From Streptomyces monashensis (lineage in GTDB: Bacteria > Actinomycetota > Actinomycetes > Streptomycetales > Streptomycetaceae): 64,000 nt of DNA. Location of the stretch: the NCBI RefSeq assembly GCF_001866665.1, contig NZ_MLYO01000023.1, positions 84,543-148,542 on the forward strand, in the 5' to 3' direction. Positions 1 to 12,800 of the stretch are shown here, in pieces (position 1 is the first letter of the stretch; every line of letters starts with the position of its first letter). Made by a program: the position numbers and the translations under genes. The notes beneath the pieces are model-generated. The model made no database searches. It was not told where the DNA came from and saw only the letters and a program-made list of their open reading frames with translations.

Positions 1-2062
1 GGGAACGGGAGACGTCGTAGGGCACGACGACCAGGCGGCCGCCGTGCAGCAGCGGCCCCCACAGCTCCCACACCGAGAAGTCGAAGGCGTAGGAGTGGAA
101 GAGGCTCCACACGTCGTCCGCGCCGAAGGCGAAGTCCTGCGTGGCGGTGAAGAGCCCGACCACGTTGCGGTGCGGGATCAGCACACCCTTGGGGCGGCCG
201 GTCGATCCGGAGGTGTAGATCACGTACGCCGGGTGCTCGGGGCGCAGGGCCGCCGGCCGCTCGGCGTCGGTGAGGTCGGCGGCCGTCTCCCCGGCGAAGG
301 CCTCGGCCCGGTCGAGAAGGACGAGGGGGAGGTCCTCGGGCAGGTCCTGCGCGGCGGCCGTCGCGCCGGTGGTGACCAGCAGGACCGGGCGGGCGTCCTG
401 GACCATGTAGGCGATCCGGTCGGCCGGGGAGTCGGGGTCGATCGGCAGGTAGGCACCGCCCGCCTTGAGCACCCCGAGCAGCGCGACCACCAGCTCGGCC
501 GAGCGTTCCAGGCAGACCGCGACCAGGGACTCGGGTCCCACGCCGCGCGCGACGAGGTGGCGCGCGAGCCGGTTGGCCCGGGCGTTCAGCTCGCCGTACG
601 TGAGCGTGGCGCCGTCGCAGGACACCGCGACCGCGTCCGGCCGGCGCGCCGTCTGCCGCTCGAACAGCTCGACCAGGGTGGCCTCGGGAATGGCGCCGCC
701 GGCGGCGTTCACCTCGGTCAGCAGGTGGCTGCGCTCCTCGGCACCGAGCACGTCGACGTCCCCGACGCGCAGGCCCGGATCGGCGGCCAGCTGCTCCAGC
801 ACGCGGACGAGCCGGGCGGCGATCACCTCGGCCGAGTCGCGGTCGAACAACTGGGTCGCGTACTGCAGGTCGCCCCGCAGCGCCCCCGACTCGTCCACGG
901 TGAGGCTGAAGAACAGGTCCACCATGGCGGTCGACGGGATCGCCTGCTCGAAGCGCACGTCGAGCCCGGGGATCCGGAGGTCCGGCTTCCGGTAGCTCTG
1001 CCAGGCGAACATCACCTGGAACAGCGGCTGGTAGGACGCGGAGCGTTCGGGATTGATGGCCTCGACCAGCAGATCGAACGGCACGTCCTGGTACTCGTAG
1101 GCCGTCAGTGCCTTGTCCCGTACCTGCGCGAGCAGTTCGGTGAAGGACGGGTTGCCGGACAGGTCCGCCCGCAGCACCTGGGTGTTGACGAAGAAGCCGA
1201 TCAGATCGGCCAGCGCCTCGTCGGTGCGCCCGGCGATCGGACTGCCGATCGTCACGTCGTCCCCGCCGCCGAGCGTGCGCAGCAGCACCGCCAGCGCGGC
1301 CTGCAGGACCATCGACATGGTCGCGCCGCGCTCGTCGGCGAGCCTCTGCAGCCCGGCCGCCGTCTCCGCCGGCACGGCGAGGGCGACCGTGTCGCCGTGC
1401 GAGTTCGCCTGCGCGGGCCTCGGGCGGTCCGTGGGCAGGCTCAACGGCTGCGGCACCCCGGCCAGTTCCTTGCGCCAGTACTCGATCTGGGCCGCGGCGA
1501 GGCTCTCCGGGTCGCTCACCTCTCCGAGCACCTCACGCTGCCACCGCGCGTACTCCTTGTACTGCACGGGCAGCGGTTCCCACTGCGGCGCGCGGCCGTC
1601 CCGGCGGGCGGTGTAGGCCTCGATCAGGTCGCGCATCATCGGCGCGCTCGAGCTGCCGTCCGAGGCGATGTGGTGCACGACCACGACCAGGACGTGTTCC
1701 TGCGGGGAGCAGCGCAACAGGGTGGCCCGCAGGGGGAGTTCGGCGGCGAGGTCGAAGCGGTGCGCGACGGCCTCCTCGAGCGCGCCGGGCACGTCCTCGG
1801 GCGCCACCTCGGCCACCCGCACCCGCGGCTCCGCCTGCCCCGCCGGCAGGATGCGCGAGGTGGGCTCACCGCCGTCGTCCGTCGCGTACGTGGTGCGCAG
1901 GATCTCGTGCCGGTCGACCACGTCGCGGATCGCCGCGACGAGGGCGCTCTGGTCCAGGGATCCGGTCAGCCGGAACGCCGCCGATATGTTGTAGGTCGCC
2001 GCCCCCCGCTCCAGTTGGTGAAGAAGCCACATACGGCGTTGGGCAAATGACAGCGGGATCAT
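1..2062 (-). CDS. NRPS, 5' part only (C-A..., continues past left edge)
   Basis: This is the amino-terminal 687 residues of a non-ribosomal peptide synthetase; the rest lies beyond the window. It opens with a condensation domain of LCL type ([11 protein letters not shown]; active-site HHIASDG near residue 130). An adenylation domain follows and is intact through A3 ([10 protein letters not shown]). The window ends just after A4, where FDFSVWELW gives the first three pocket residues D-F-W; D-F-W begins the common threonine code DFWNIGMVHK, so Thr or a Thr-like residue is a weak prediction. The ATG is four bases after the upstream NRPS stop, with AAGGAG seven bases before it, so it is translationally coupled to that gene. 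It should act after the L-Piz module of that protein. Termination cannot be seen here. Confidence 0.93.
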   Translation of the reverse strand, partial: MIPLSFAQRRMWLLHQLERGAATYNISAAFRLTGSLDQSALVAAIRDVVDRHEILRTTYATDDGGEPTSRILPAGQAEPRVRVAEVAPEDVPGALEEAVAHRFDLAAELPLRATLLRCSPQEHVLVVVVHHIASDGSSSAPMMRDLIEAYTARRDGRAPQWEPLPVQYKEYARWQREVLGEVSDPESLAAAQIEYWRKELAGVPQPLSLPTDRPRPAQANSHGDTVALAVPAETAAGLQRLADERGATMSMVLQAALAVLLRTLGGGDDVTIGSPIAGRTDEALADLIGFFVNTQVLRADLSGNPSFTELLAQVRDKALTAYEYQDVPFDLLVEAINPERSASYQPLFQVMFAWQSYRKPDLRIPGLDVRFEQAIPSTAMVDLFFSLTVDESGALRGDLQYATQLFDRDSAEVIAARLVRVLEQLAADPGLRVGDVDVLGAEERSHLLTEVNAAGGAIPEATLVELFERQTARRPDAVAVSCDGATLTYGELNARANRLARHLVARGVGPESLVAVCLERSAELVVALLGVLKAGGAYLPIDPDSPADRIAYMVQDARPVLLVTTGATAAAQDLPEDLPLVLLDRAEAFAGETAADLTDAERPAALRPEHPAYVIYTSGSTGRPKGVLIPHRNVVGLFTATQDFAFGADDVWSLFHSYAFDFSVWELWGPLLHGGRLVVVPYDVSRS

Positions 2063-2066
2063 CGCT

Positions 2067-5000
2067 TCACTCCTTGACGATCATCTGGCGCAGACTGGGG
2101 CGACGCGGAGCGGCCGATTCCTCCGACCACGCCGCGAGCGCGGCCACCGTCGGCAGGTCGAAGATCATGCGGATGGGTATCTCTATCCCGAGCTCGGCGC
2201 GGGCCCGGCTGATCAGCCGGGTGGCGAGCAGGGAGTGCCCCCCGAGCTCGAAGAAGCCGTCGTCGACACCGACCCGGTCCACGCCGAGCACCTCGGCGAA
2301 CAGGGTGGCCAGGGTCTCCTCGCGGGTGGTGCGCGGCGCCCGGTAGGCGGCGCCGGTGTACTGCGGCTCGGGCAGCGCGGCCCGGTCCAGCTTGCCGTTC
2401 GGGGCGAGCGGCAGCCGGTCGAGGACCACGAAGGCCGCGGGCACCATGAAGTCCGGCAGCCGCTGCGAGACGAAGCCGTGCAGGTCGCTCGTCTCCAGTC
2501 CGGGGCGGAGGTCGCCGGTGGCGAGGCCGGTGGTCGTCCCGTCGCCGGTGACGGCGGGCACGACGTACGCGACCAGTTGCCTGCCCGTGCCGCCGCCGCG
2601 CCCGTCGCAGGCGAGGACGACGGCCTGTGCCACCCCGGGGTGTGCGGTGAGCGCGGCCTCGACCTCGCCGGGCTCGACACGGAAGCCGCGCACCTTGACC
2701 TGCGCGTCCGAGCGGCCCACGTACTCCAGTTGCCCGTCTTCGCCCCAGCGGGCCAGGTCACCGGTGCGGTACATGCGCGCACCGGACGGGCCGAACGGGT
2801 CGGCGACGAAGCGCTCGGCGGTCAGGCCGGCCCGGCCGTGGTAGCCGCGGCCCGTGTGCCCGCCGACGTACAGCTCGCCGACGGTGCCCGGCGGCACCGG
2901 AGCCAGGCCGGGGCCGAGGACGTAGGCCCGCATGTTGCCGAGCGGGGTGCCGACGGGCGCGCTGCCCGGCCAGTCCCGCGGGTCGCCGTCGACGGTGCAG
3001 GCGGTGGCGTAGAACGACTCGCTCTGCCCGTAGGCGTTGACGATCCGCACGCCCGGAAAGGCGTTGCGGGTCCGCTCGACGAGCGACGCGGGCAGGGCCT
3101 CGCCGGCGAAGACGACGGTCTCCACGCGGGTGCGGCCGGAGATCTCGTCGACGAGTTCCGCGAAGGCGGACGGCACGGTGGAGATGACGCTGCCGCTCCA
3201 GTCCTTCCGCTCGCCCAGCACCAGGACGTCCCGGACCACCTCGACGACGCCCCCGGTGGCGAGGGTGGTGAAGATCTCGAACGCCGAGACGTCGAAGTTG
3301 ACCGACGTGCCCGCGAGGAGTCGCCCGCCCGGCGCCGCCCCCACGCGTTCGGCGAGCCGCAGCACGCCGTTGACCACGCATCCATGGGTGATGGCGACGC
3401 CCTTGGGCTTGCCCGTGGAGCCGGAGGTGTACATCACGTACGCCAACTGACCGGCATGGAGCGGTACTTCGGGCCCGGTGCCGTCGCCGGACAGGTCGAG
3501 CGTGTCGAGGAGGACGTCCGGGGCGTCGTGCTCCGGCAGCACCGCGGCCGTCGTGGACCCGGTCAGGACGAGGCACGGCCGCGCCTCGTCGAGGATGGCC
3601 GCCAGGCGGTGGCCGGGGTACCTGGGGTCGACCGGCAGATACGCGCCGCCCGCCTTCAGGACCGCGAGCAGCGCGACCACCAGGTCCGCCGACCGCGGCA
3701 GGGACACCGCGACCAACGACTCCGGGGCCACCCCGCGTGCGGTCAGTTCGCGCGCCAGGCGACCCGCCCGTGCGTCCAGTTCGCGGTACGTGAGCGACGC
3801 GCCCTCGGCGACCACCGCGGCCGCGTCCGGGGTCCGCGCCGCCTGTGCCTCGACGAGCCGGTCGATCGTGACGTCCGGCGTCGGTACGGCCGTGTCGTTG
3901 AACTCGCCGAGCAGCCGGTCTCGTTCGGCCGGGGCCAGGATGTCGACCCGCGCGGCCTGCAGCCCGGGGGTGGCCGCCAGCTGCCGCAGGACGCGCACGA
4001 GGCGCGCCGCGAACCCCTCCACCGTGTCCCGGTCGAAGACACCCCGCGCGTACTGGAGGACGAGTTGCAGGTGCGGTTCGGCCGCCGCCATCAGGGTCAG
4101 CGGGTAGTTGGTGGCCGTCGACGGGCGCAGGCCGGTGAAGGCGATCCCGTCCGCCGCCGCGGAGGCGGCGCTCAGCGCGTCCCGGTCGACCGGGTACGAC
4201 TCGAAGACGACCAGCGTGTCGAAGAGGGAGGGCAGCCCGGCAGCCTGCTGGATCTCGGTGAGCCCGTAATAGTGGTGCTCCAGGAGACCGGCCTGCCGGT
4301 TCTGCAGCCGGGTGAGGACCTCGGCGAGGGTGTCGCCGGGTGCGTACGCGACGCGCACGGGAAGGGTGTTGATGAACATGCCGACGATCGAGTCGACGTC
4401 CGTCACGGCGGGCGGGCGCCCGGAGACGGTCGCGCCGAACAGCACGTCCTGGCGGCCGGTGAGCTGACCGAGCAGCAGCGCCCAGGCGCCCTGCACCAGG
4501 GTGTTGACGGTGACTCCCAACTCGGCGGCGCGCCACACCAGTTCGCGTGCCTCGTCGGCCGGGAGCGCGACGTCGAGCTGGTCGACGCCCGCCGCGCCCA
4601 CGCCGTCGGATCCGGGGGCGAGCAGGGTCGGCTCCGCCACACCGTCGAGTTCGGCCGCCCACACCCGGGCGGACTCCGCCTCGTCCTGCTGCGCGCGCCA
4701 GGCGAGGAACGCGCCGAAGTCGCGGGGCGCGGGCAGCGCGGCCGCCTCGCCGTCGGAGGCGTAGAGCAGCAGCAGGTCCCGCATCAGCAGGGGCGTGGAC
4801 CAGCCGTCGAGCAGCACGTGGTGGGCGGTGAGCACGAGTTCGGCGCGGCCGGGTTCGAGGACGGCGAGGGCCAGCCGGATCAGCGGCGGGTCGGCCAGGT
4901 CGAAGCGGGCGGCCCGGTCCTCGGCGAGGAACCGCTCGAACGTCCCGGTCCGCTCGGCCTCTTCGACGGCGGTCAGGTCGAGGTACCGCCAGGGCAGGGA

Positions 5001-8000
5001 CACCGCCTGCGGCACCACCTGCACCACATCGCCGTCCGCACGGTCGACGAACCCCGCACGGAGGCCGGCATGACGCGCCAGGAGGGCCTGCGCGGCCCGG
5101 TGCATCCGCTCCGGGCCGACGTCGCCGGACAGGTGGAACACCAGCTGCATGTGGTAGGCGTCGAAGGAGGATCCGGCCAGCGCCGTGTGGAACAGCATCC
5201 CGGACTGCACCGGTGTCGTCGGCCACACCGTGGCCAGCTCGCCGAACCGGGCCTCCCAGGTGTCGATCTCGTCCTGGCCCACCTCGACCAGGGGCGCGTC
5301 GCTCGGGGTCAGTCCGCCGGCGCCCGGGGTCGTGGCGTGCCGGGCGAGGGCGGTCAGCGCCTCGACCCAGAGCCCGGCCAGCTCGGTCACCTCGGCACGG
5401 GAGAGCACTCCGGTCGGGAAGCCGAAGTAGGCGGTCAGCCCGTCGCCGGCGGCCACCGCGTTGATCTCCAGCGCCGAGAGCACCGGCATGTCCGCGTCGG
5501 GCGCGGCGATCAGCTCCCGGTGCGTGGTGTCCGGCGCCCAGCCCAGGCCGCGCAGGTCCTCGGGGATGTCCGCACCGGAGGAGCGGCCCAGGTAGTTGAA
5601 CCCGATCTGCGGTGCGCGCTGCCCGCGCAGGGCGGCGGCGGTCTCCTCGTTGAGGTGGCGCAGCAGGCCGTAGCCCATGCCGTGGTCCGGCACCGCCCGC
5701 AGTTGTTCCTTGACGGCCTTGAGGGCCCGTCCGGCGGCCGCGCCCCCGGCGAACGCGTCGGCCACGTCGATGCCGGCCAGGTCCAGCCGCACCGGGTACA
5801 TCGCGGTGAACCAGCCGATGGTGCCCGACAGGTCCGCGCCGGGCACCAGGTGCTCCTCCCGGCCGTGTCCTTCCAGCCGCACCAGCGTCTGGGACGCGGA
5901 AACACCCCGTGCCGCACGCCAGCGGGCCAGTGCCAGTGCCAGTGCGGCCAGCAGCCCGTCGTCGACACCGCCGCGGAACACGGCGGGCACCGTGGTCAGC
6001 AGGGTCTGCGTCACGTCCGCCGGCACCTGGACGCGCACCGTGTCCACGGTGTCCGTGACATCGCGGGCGGGGTCCAGCTCCCGCGCGCCCAGCACCGGCT
6101 CGTCCGCGAGCAGAACCTCCTGCCAGACGGGCAGCTCGGCCACCCGCTCAGGGGTTGCCGCCTCGTCGGCCAGGGCGTGCGCCCACCGGCGCAGCGAGGT
6201 GCCCACCGCAGGCCGTGCCGAGGTGAGACCGTCGCGGACACCCTGCCAGGCGGACGCCAGGTCCGGCAGCAGGATCCGCCAGGACACCCCGTCGACGACC
6301 AGGTGGTGCAGCACGATCAGCAGGCGGTCCGCGTCGGTGTCGGAGGTGAACCACACGAACTGCGCCATGACGCCCGCGTCCGGGTCGAGCCGGTCCGCGG
6401 CCGCGTCGAGTTCGGCCTGCACATCGGCGTCGCCGTAGGGGACTTCCCGGACCAGCGGGCCGGCGGCCACGCTGCCGGCCGGTGCCATCCGCAGGCCCTG
6501 CCCGGCGCGGTCGAGCCGGGACCGCAGCACGTCGTGCCGGTCCAGCACGGACTGCACCGTGGCGAGCAGGCCGGCCCGGTCGATGTCCTCGGGCAGCGTC
6601 AGCATCGCGGACATGCAGAACCGGCCGATGCCCCCGCCCAGCGCGAGCACGTGCGCGGCGGTCGGCGGCAGCGGGGCCCAGCCCACGCCGCCGCCCGGCA
6701 GCTCCGCCAGGCTCACGCGCTCGTCCTCCCCGCGGCCCTGGGCCAGTTCCGCGAGCCGGGCGACCGTACGGTGCTCGAAGACCTCCCGCGTGCTGACCCG
6801 GACACCCCGGGTCCTGGCCCGCGCGACGACCTGGATCGAACGGATGCTGTCCCCGCCGCTGGTGAAGAAGTCGTCGTCGATGCCGACCTGCCCGGCACCG
6901 AGCACGTCGGCGTACACCTCGGCGAGGATCCGCTCCGCCTCGCTGCGCGGCGCCCGGTACACGGTGCCGGCGAACTCCGGCTCGGGCAGTGCGGACCGGT
7001 CCAGCTTGCCGTTCGCGTTCAGCGGCAGCCGGTCCAGCACGACGAACTGGGCGGGCACCATGTAGTCCGGCAGCCGCTCGGCCACGAACCGGCGCAGCTC
7101 CGCGTCCGGGACACGGACGTCCGGGGCGGCGTCGCCGTGCGGGGTCCGCGCCGGTGCCACATAGCCCACGAGCCGTGCGGTGCCGGTGTGGTCCGCGTGC
7201 ACGGTGACCACGGCCCGGCCGATCGCGGGATGCCGGGCGAGGACCGTCTCGATCTCGGTCGGCTCGACGCGGATGCCGTTCACCTTCACCTGCGTGTCGG
7301 CCCGTCCGGCGTACTTCAGCCGACCGTTCTCGTCCCACTGGGCCAGGTCGCCGGTGCGGTACATACGCGCGCCGGCGGGGCCGAAGGGGCTGGCGACGAA
7401 CCGTTCCGCACTCGCCGCGCCGTTTCGGTGATAGCCGCGGGCGAGCAGTCCGCCGACGTACAGTTCGCCGATCACTCCCGGCGGGACCGGGGTGAGCTCC
7501 GGGCCCAGAACGTAGGCGCGCAGGTTGGCCAGGGGCCGACCGACCGGTACCGCACCGGTTCCGGGCGGCTCGTGCGGGAGCGTGTACGTGGTGGCGTAGA
7601 AGCTCTCGGTCTGCCCGTAGGCGTTGACGACGCGCACGCCGGGCAGGGTGTCGCGGACCCTGCGGACGAGATCGGCCGAGAGCGCCTCACCGGCGAGGAC
7701 GACGGTTTCCACGTCGAGTTCGAGGCTGCCCGGGGTGCCGGTGCCGATCTGGTCGAGCAGCGCGGAGAACACCGAGGGCACCGCGCTGACGGTGGTGCCC
7801 GACCACCGGCCGCGTTCGCCGAGTTCGAGGACGTCACGGACGATCTCGACGCTCGCTCCGCTCGTGAGCGCCGTGAAGACCTCGAACACGGAGACGTCGA
7901 AGTTCACCGAGGTCGCGGCGAGCATCCGGGCCCCGGCCCCGGCGTGCACGGTACGGCGCAGCTCGAGCACGCCGTTGACCACGGCGGCATGGGTGACGGC

Positions 8001-9854
8001 GACGCCCTTGGGCGTGCCGGTCGAGCCCGAGGTGAACATCACGTAGGCCAGGTTGTCCGGGCCGATCCGGACGTCCGGGGCCGGGACGGAGGGGCCTTCG
8101 AGGCACAGGTCGTCGAGGTGGAGCAGCGGCTGCCGGCTCCTGGCGACCGTCGCCGCCGTCGCGTAGTCGGTCACGACCAGCGCCGGATCGGCGCCGGTCA
8201 GCAGGAGGTCGACGCGCGCGGCCGGATAGCCGGGGTCGATCGGCAGGTAGGCGCCGCCGGCCTTGAGCACCGCGAGCAGCGCGACGACCAGGTCCGCGGA
8301 TCGCGGCAGGGCCACGGCGACCAGGACGTCCGGCCCGACCCCGCGGTCCCGCAGCACCGCGGCCAGCCGGCCCGCGCGGGCGTCCAGTTCCCGGTACGAC
8401 AGCGCGGTCCGGCCGGACACCACCGCCGTCGCGTCCGGTGTACGGGTCGCCTGGACGGCGAACAGCTCCGGCAGCGTCACCCCCGGCACCGGCGCCGCCG
8501 TCTCGTTCAGCCCCGCCAGCAGGTCCCGCTCGGCCTCGCTGAGCACGTCCACCCCGCCGAGCCGCGTGCCGGGATCGGCGGTCACCTGCCGCAGTACGCG
8601 CACATAGCGGTCGGCGAGGCGCTCGGCCGTGGAGTGGTCGAACAGTTGCGTCGCGTACTCCAGGCGGCCGTACGCACCCCCGGACGGGGCCGGGACGATG
8701 TTGAAGAACAGGTCGAACTTCGCGGTACCGGTACCGGCCGGGACGGGCGTGATCCGCAGACCCGGTGTCTCGATCCGCGACCACTCGAACTGCCAGGCCA
8801 GCATGGTCTGGAACAGCGGCTGGTACGAGGTGGTGCGGTCCGGGCCGAGCAGCTCCACCAGGCGCTCGAACGGAACGTCCTGGTTGTCGTAGGCGGCGAG
8901 GGCCCGGTCCCGCACCTGCTCCAGCAGGCCGCCGAACGAGGGGTTCCCGGACAGGTCGACGCGCAGCACCCAGGTGTTGGCGAAGAACCCGATCAGATCG
9001 TCGAGCTGCTCGTCGGCGCGGCCCTCGATGGGGCTGCCGATCGTCAGGTCGTTGCCGGCTCCGACGTGGTGCAGGAGCACCGCGAGCGCGGCCTGGGCGA
9101 CCATGGGCGGCGTGCCGCCGTGCTCCGCGGCCAGCTTCCCGATCCCGGCGAGCAGTTCCGCGTCCAGTTCGAAGTCGACATGGCCGCCACGGTGGTCGGC
9201 GGCCGTCGGCCGTGGTCTGTCCAGCGGCAGCTGCACCGGCTGCGGGACACCGGCGAGTTCGGTGCGCCAGTGGTCCAGCTGTGCCGCGGCGATGCTCTCC
9301 GGGTCCTCCTCGTCGCCCAGCAGCTGCCGCTGCCACAGCGTGTAGTCCTTGTACTGCACCGGGAGCGGCGCCCACTGCGGTGCGCTCCCTCGGTGGCGGG
9401 CCGCGTACGCCGCCAGCAGATCCCGGAGGAACGGCGCCATCGACGCACCGTCCGCGGCGATGTGGTGGAACACGAACACCAGCACGTGCTCCTGCGGGGA
9501 GACCCGGAGCACGGTGGTCCGCAGGGGGAGTTCCGTGTCCAGGTCGAAGCCCTCGCACGCGGCCTCGTGCAGCGCGGCGGCCACCGCGTCCGCGGTCACG
9601 TCGGCCACCCGGAAGAGCGGGACCGCCTCCTGCGGGGGCAGGATCCGCTGCTCCGGTGTGCCGTCCGCGTGCTCGGCGACCAGGGTGCGCAGGCTCTCGT
9701 GCCGCGTGACGACATCGCTGACCGCCGCGGCCAGGGCCGCCGTGTCCAGCGGCCCGTCCAGGCGCAGCACGAACGGGATGTTGTAGGTCGCGGACGGACC
9801 CTCCAGCCGGTGCAGGAACCACAGCCGGCGCTGGGCGAAGGACAACGGGATCAT
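2067..9854 (-). CDS. NRPS, C-A(Piz)-T-E-C-A(Piz)-T, 2595 aa
   Basis: Dimodular NRPS. Approximate order in residues: C (HHIAADG ~130), A ([11 protein letters not shown] ~605), T (GGDS ~1000), E ([10 protein letters not shown] ~1180), C (HHVLLDGWS ~1680, preceded by a DCL-type signature), A ([10 protein letters not shown] ~2140), T (GGHS ~2540). All core motifs look intact. Read by eye against PheA, both A domains give DVF-S-V-A-A-Y-A-K, which I associate with piperazic acid. The E domain after the first module makes that residue D; the second should stay L. The protein ends in a short RPSLRQM tail and the neighbouring synthetases begin with IPLSFAQRR, a likely docking pair. The start codon is 10 bases past the upstream NRPS stop, with AGGAG before it. 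It is collinear between the other two NRPS genes. The Piz call rests on a by-eye code plus the KtzI/KtzT homologues in this locus. Confidence 0.95.
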   Translation of the reverse strand: MIPLSFAQRRLWFLHRLEGPSATYNIPFVLRLDGPLDTAALAAAVSDVVTRHESLRTLVAEHADGTPEQRILPPQEAVPLFRVADVTADAVAAALHEAACEGFDLDTELPLRTTVLRVSPQEHVLVFVFHHIAADGASMAPFLRDLLAAYAARHRGSAPQWAPLPVQYKDYTLWQRQLLGDEEDPESIAAAQLDHWRTELAGVPQPVQLPLDRPRPTAADHRGGHVDFELDAELLAGIGKLAAEHGGTPPMVAQAALAVLLHHVGAGNDLTIGSPIEGRADEQLDDLIGFFANTWVLRVDLSGNPSFGGLLEQVRDRALAAYDNQDVPFERLVELLGPDRTTSYQPLFQTMLAWQFEWSRIETPGLRITPVPAGTGTAKFDLFFNIVPAPSGGAYGRLEYATQLFDHSTAERLADRYVRVLRQVTADPGTRLGGVDVLSEAERDLLAGLNETAAPVPGVTLPELFAVQATRTPDATAVVSGRTALSYRELDARAGRLAAVLRDRGVGPDVLVAVALPRSADLVVALLAVLKAGGAYLPIDPGYPAARVDLLLTGADPALVVTDYATAATVARSRQPLLHLDDLCLEGPSVPAPDVRIGPDNLAYVMFTSGSTGTPKGVAVTHAAVVNGVLELRRTVHAGAGARMLAATSVNFDVSVFEVFTALTSGASVEIVRDVLELGERGRWSGTTVSAVPSVFSALLDQIGTGTPGSLELDVETVVLAGEALSADLVRRVRDTLPGVRVVNAYGQTESFYATTYTLPHEPPGTGAVPVGRPLANLRAYVLGPELTPVPPGVIGELYVGGLLARGYHRNGAASAERFVASPFGPAGARMYRTGDLAQWDENGRLKYAGRADTQVKVNGIRVEPTEIETVLARHPAIGRAVVTVHADHTGTARLVGYVAPARTPHGDAAPDVRVPDAELRRFVAERLPDYMVPAQFVVLDRLPLNANGKLDRSALPEPEFAGTVYRAPRSEAERILAEVYADVLGAGQVGIDDDFFTSGGDSIRSIQVVARARTRGVRVSTREVFEHRTVARLAELAQGRGEDERVSLAELPGGGVGWAPLPPTAAHVLALGGGIGRFCMSAMLTLPEDIDRAGLLATVQSVLDRHDVLRSRLDRAGQGLRMAPAGSVAAGPLVREVPYGDADVQAELDAAADRLDPDAGVMAQFVWFTSDTDADRLLIVLHHLVVDGVSWRILLPDLASAWQGVRDGLTSARPAVGTSLRRWAHALADEAATPERVAELPVWQEVLLADEPVLGARELDPARDVTDTVDTVRVQVPADVTQTLLTTVPAVFRGGVDDGLLAALALALARWRAARGVSASQTLVRLEGHGREEHLVPGADLSGTIGWFTAMYPVRLDLAGIDVADAFAGGAAAGRALKAVKEQLRAVPDHGMGYGLLRHLNEETAAALRGQRAPQIGFNYLGRSSGADIPEDLRGLGWAPDTTHRELIAAPDADMPVLSALEINAVAAGDGLTAYFGFPTGVLSRAEVTELAGLWVEALTALARHATTPGAGGLTPSDAPLVEVGQDEIDTWEARFGELATVWPTTPVQSGMLFHTALAGSSFDAYHMQLVFHLSGDVGPERMHRAAQALLARHAGLRAGFVDRADGDVVQVVPQAVSLPWRYLDLTAVEEAERTGTFERFLAEDRAARFDLADPPLIRLALAVLEPGRAELVLTAHHVLLDGWSTPLLMRDLLLLYASDGEAAALPAPRDFGAFLAWRAQQDEAESARVWAAELDGVAEPTLLAPGSDGVGAAGVDQLDVALPADEARELVWRAAELGVTVNTLVQGAWALLLGQLTGRQDVLFGATVSGRPPAVTDVDSIVGMFINTLPVRVAYAPGDTLAEVLTRLQNRQAGLLEHHYYGLTEIQQAAGLPSLFDTLVVFESYPVDRDALSAASAAADGIAFTGLRPSTATNYPLTLMAAAEPHLQLVLQYARGVFDRDTVEGFAARLVRVLRQLAATPGLQAARVDILAPAERDRLLGEFNDTAVPTPDVTIDRLVEAQAARTPDAAAVVAEGASLTYRELDARAGRLARELTARGVAPESLVAVSLPRSADLVVALLAVLKAGGAYLPVDPRYPGHRLAAILDEARPCLVLTGSTTAAVLPEHDAPDVLLDTLDLSGDGTGPEVPLHAGQLAYVMYTSGSTGKPKGVAITHGCVVNGVLRLAERVGAAPGGRLLAGTSVNFDVSAFEIFTTLATGGVVEVVRDVLVLGERKDWSGSVISTVPSAFAELVDEISGRTRVETVVFAGEALPASLVERTRNAFPGVRIVNAYGQSESFYATACTVDGDPRDWPGSAPVGTPLGNMRAYVLGPGLAPVPPGTVGELYVGGHTGRGYHGRAGLTAERFVADPFGPSGARMYRTGDLARWGEDGQLEYVGRSDAQVKVRGFRVEPGEVEAALTAHPGVAQAVVLACDGRGGGTGRQLVAYVVPAVTGDGTTTGLATGDLRPGLETSDLHGFVSQRLPDFMVPAAFVVLDRLPLAPNGKLDRAALPEPQYTGAAYRAPRTTREETLATLFAEVLGVDRVGVDDGFFELGGHSLLATRLISRARAELGIEIPIRMIFDLPTVAALAAWSEESAAPRRPSLRQMIVKE

Positions 9855-9864
9855 CGACGCACTC

Positions 9865-12800
9865 CTACACGTTCATCGGGCGCAGCTGGGGGCGGTTCGA
9901 CGTGGCCGGCTTCCCGATCCGGGCCGCCAGCTGGGCGACGGTGGGATTGCGGAACACTGTCGTGACTTTCACGTCGGCGTTGAGCTCGTTGCGTATGCGG
10001 CCGACAAGCCGGGTGGCCAGCAGCGAATGCCCGCCGTGGCCGAAGAAGTCGACGTCGATGCCGACCTCCGGCACGCCGAGCAGTTCGGCGAACAGCCGGC
10101 ACAGGACTTCCTCCTCGGGGTTGCGCGGCCCTCGTCCGGCCGCGGCCTCGGTGCGGTCGGGTGCGGGCAGCGCGCCCCGGTCGAGCTTCCCGCTCGGTGT
10201 CGTGGGCAACGCGGCGAGCGGCACGATCGCCGAGGGAACCATGTACTCCGGCAGGTGTTCGCGCACCAGGTCCGTCAGGGCGGTGAGGTCCGGCGCGGCC
10301 GGGTCCGCCGTGCCGCCCGCCGGCACCACGTACGCGACCAGACGCTGGTCGTCGGCGCGGTCCTCGCGCACCACGGCCACCGCGCTGTCGATGTCCGGAT
10401 GCGTGGTCAGCACCTGCTCGATCTCCCCGAGTTCGATGCGGAACCCGCGGACCTTGACCTGGAAGTCGGACCGCCCGAGGTACTCGACCTGGTCGTCCTG
10501 GTTCCACCGCACGACGTCGCCGGTGCGGTACATCCGGGTTCCCGGCTCGCCGAAGGGGCAGGCGACGAACCGGTTCGCGGTCAGCCCCGGCTGCCCCAGG
10601 TAGCCCCGGGCGAGCCCGGTGCCGGCCAGGTACAGCTCGCCGGCGACGCCGGGCGCGACCGGACGCAGCGCCGCGTCCAGCACGTACACCTGGGTGTTCC
10701 ACACCGGTGCGCCGATCGGCACCCGGTCCGCGCCCGGCACGTGCTGCCACACCGTGACCTCCACCGATGCCTCGGTGGGCCCGTAGAGATTGTGCACCCC
10801 GCAGGCCGGCAGCACGTCGACGGCCCGGTCGGCCAGCGCCGGGGGGAACGCCTCGCCCGCGACCTCGATCCAGCGCAGGCTGTCGCATTCCTTGGCCGTG
10901 GGCTCGGCGACGAACGCCTCCAGCAGGGAGGGCACGAAGTCGGCGCCGGTCACCCGCTCGCGCCGGATCAGGCCGGCGAGGTAGGCCGGGTCCCGGCGCC
11001 CGTCCGGACGTGCGACGACCACGGCGGCCCCGGCGTGCAGCGGCGCGAACAGCTCCGGCACCGACACGTCGAAGCTCGCCGTCGTGCTCAGCAGCACCCG
11101 GTCCTCGTCACCGACGTCGAAGTGCGCCAGACCCCAGGCCAGCCGGTTCATGATCGAACGGTGCGCCACCTGCACGCCTTTGGGGCCCCCGGTGGAGCCC
11201 GAGGTGTAGATGACGTACGCGGCGTTGTCCGGCGACAGGGCGCGCTCCGGGTTCCCCGCCGGGTACCCGGACACGTCCGGCAGTGTCTCGTCGAGCACCA
11301 GCAGCGGCGTCGCGCTGTCCAGCACGTGCCGTACCCGGTCCGCGGGCAGCTCGGGGTCGATGGGCAGATAGGCCGCGCCGGCCTTCACCACGGCGTAGAT
11401 CGCCACCATGAGGTCGACGGAACGCGGGATGCGCACCGCGACGAGCCGCTCGGGGCCCGCGCCCCGCTCGACCAGCCAGTGAGCCAGCCGGTTGGCACGC
11501 CGGTTGAACTCCCCGTAGGTCAGCGTCTCCTGCTCGCCGATCACTGCCACACGGTCGGGGTCACGCTCCACCTGGGCCTCGAACGCGCCCGGCAGGGTGT
11601 CCGCGGGCACCGGGTGCGCCGTGTCGTTGACGCCCCGCACCAGCCGGTCCCGCTCCGGCACCGACAGCACCTCCATGGCGCCGACGGGCGTCGCCGGGTC
11701 GTCGAGCACCTGCTCCAGCACCCGGACGAGCCGGGCGGCGATGGTCTCGGCCGCGTCGCGGTCGAAGAGGTCCCGCTGGTAGTCGAGGGAGAGCCGCAGA
11801 TAGGGGTCGGAGGAGTTGAGGGTGAGCGGGTAGTGCGAGCCCGCGAACGGCCGGATGGCGTCGATCGTGAAGCCGGCCGAGGCGTTCGCCTCGACGATGC
11901 CGTCGCGGTCGATCGGGTAGTTCTCGAACACGACGATCGTGTCGAACAGGGCGGGCAGCCCGACGCCGCGCTGGATGTCGGCCAGCCCGTAGTAGTGGTG
12001 GTCGAGCAGGGTGATCTGGCGGTTCTGCAGCTCGGTGATGACGTCGCCCACGCTGTGGTCCGGCCGGCAGAACACCCTGGTCGGCAGGGTGTTGACGAAC
12101 AGGCCGACCATCTCGTCGGAGCCGGGCAGGTCCGCCGGGCGGCCGTTGACGGCGGCGCCGAACACCACGTCCTGACTGCCGGTCAGCTTCGAGAGCAGGA
12201 TCGCCCACGCGCCCTGCAGGAGCGTGTTCAGGGTGACCCCGAGTTCCGCGGCGCGCCGGGCGAGTTCCCGCCCCTGGTCGATCGACAGCGGTACCTCGAC
12301 CCGCCCGAGGGAGGACGCCTCCCCCTGGGAGGCGCGCTCCGCGGCCATGAGGGTCGGCTGGTCGAAACCGGCGAACTCGGCCTTCCACCGGGCGGCCGAC
12401 ACCTCCCGGTCCCGCGTGGCCAGCCAGGCCAGGTAGTCGCCGTAGCCGCGGACCGGAGCGAGGTCGCGGGTCCCGGCGTAGAGCCGGACCAGGTCCTTGA
12501 TCACCAGCGGCGACGACCAGCCGTCGAAGAGGGTGTGGTGCGCCGTGATGACGAGTTTCGCCTGCCGCGGCCCGCAGGTGAGCAGGGCCAGGCGGAGCAA
12601 CGGCGGGCGGACGGGGTCGAGTTGGTCGGCCCGGTCGTCGGCGAGGGCACGGTCGAGTGCCGCGTCCTGTTCGGCTTCGCTGCGGCCGGTCAGGTCGAGG
12701 TGCCGCCAGGGCAGGGCGACGTGTTCGGCCACGATCTGCACCGGATCGCCGCCGGCCGCGGTGAGGAACGCGGAGCGCAGGTTCGGATACCGCTCCAGGA

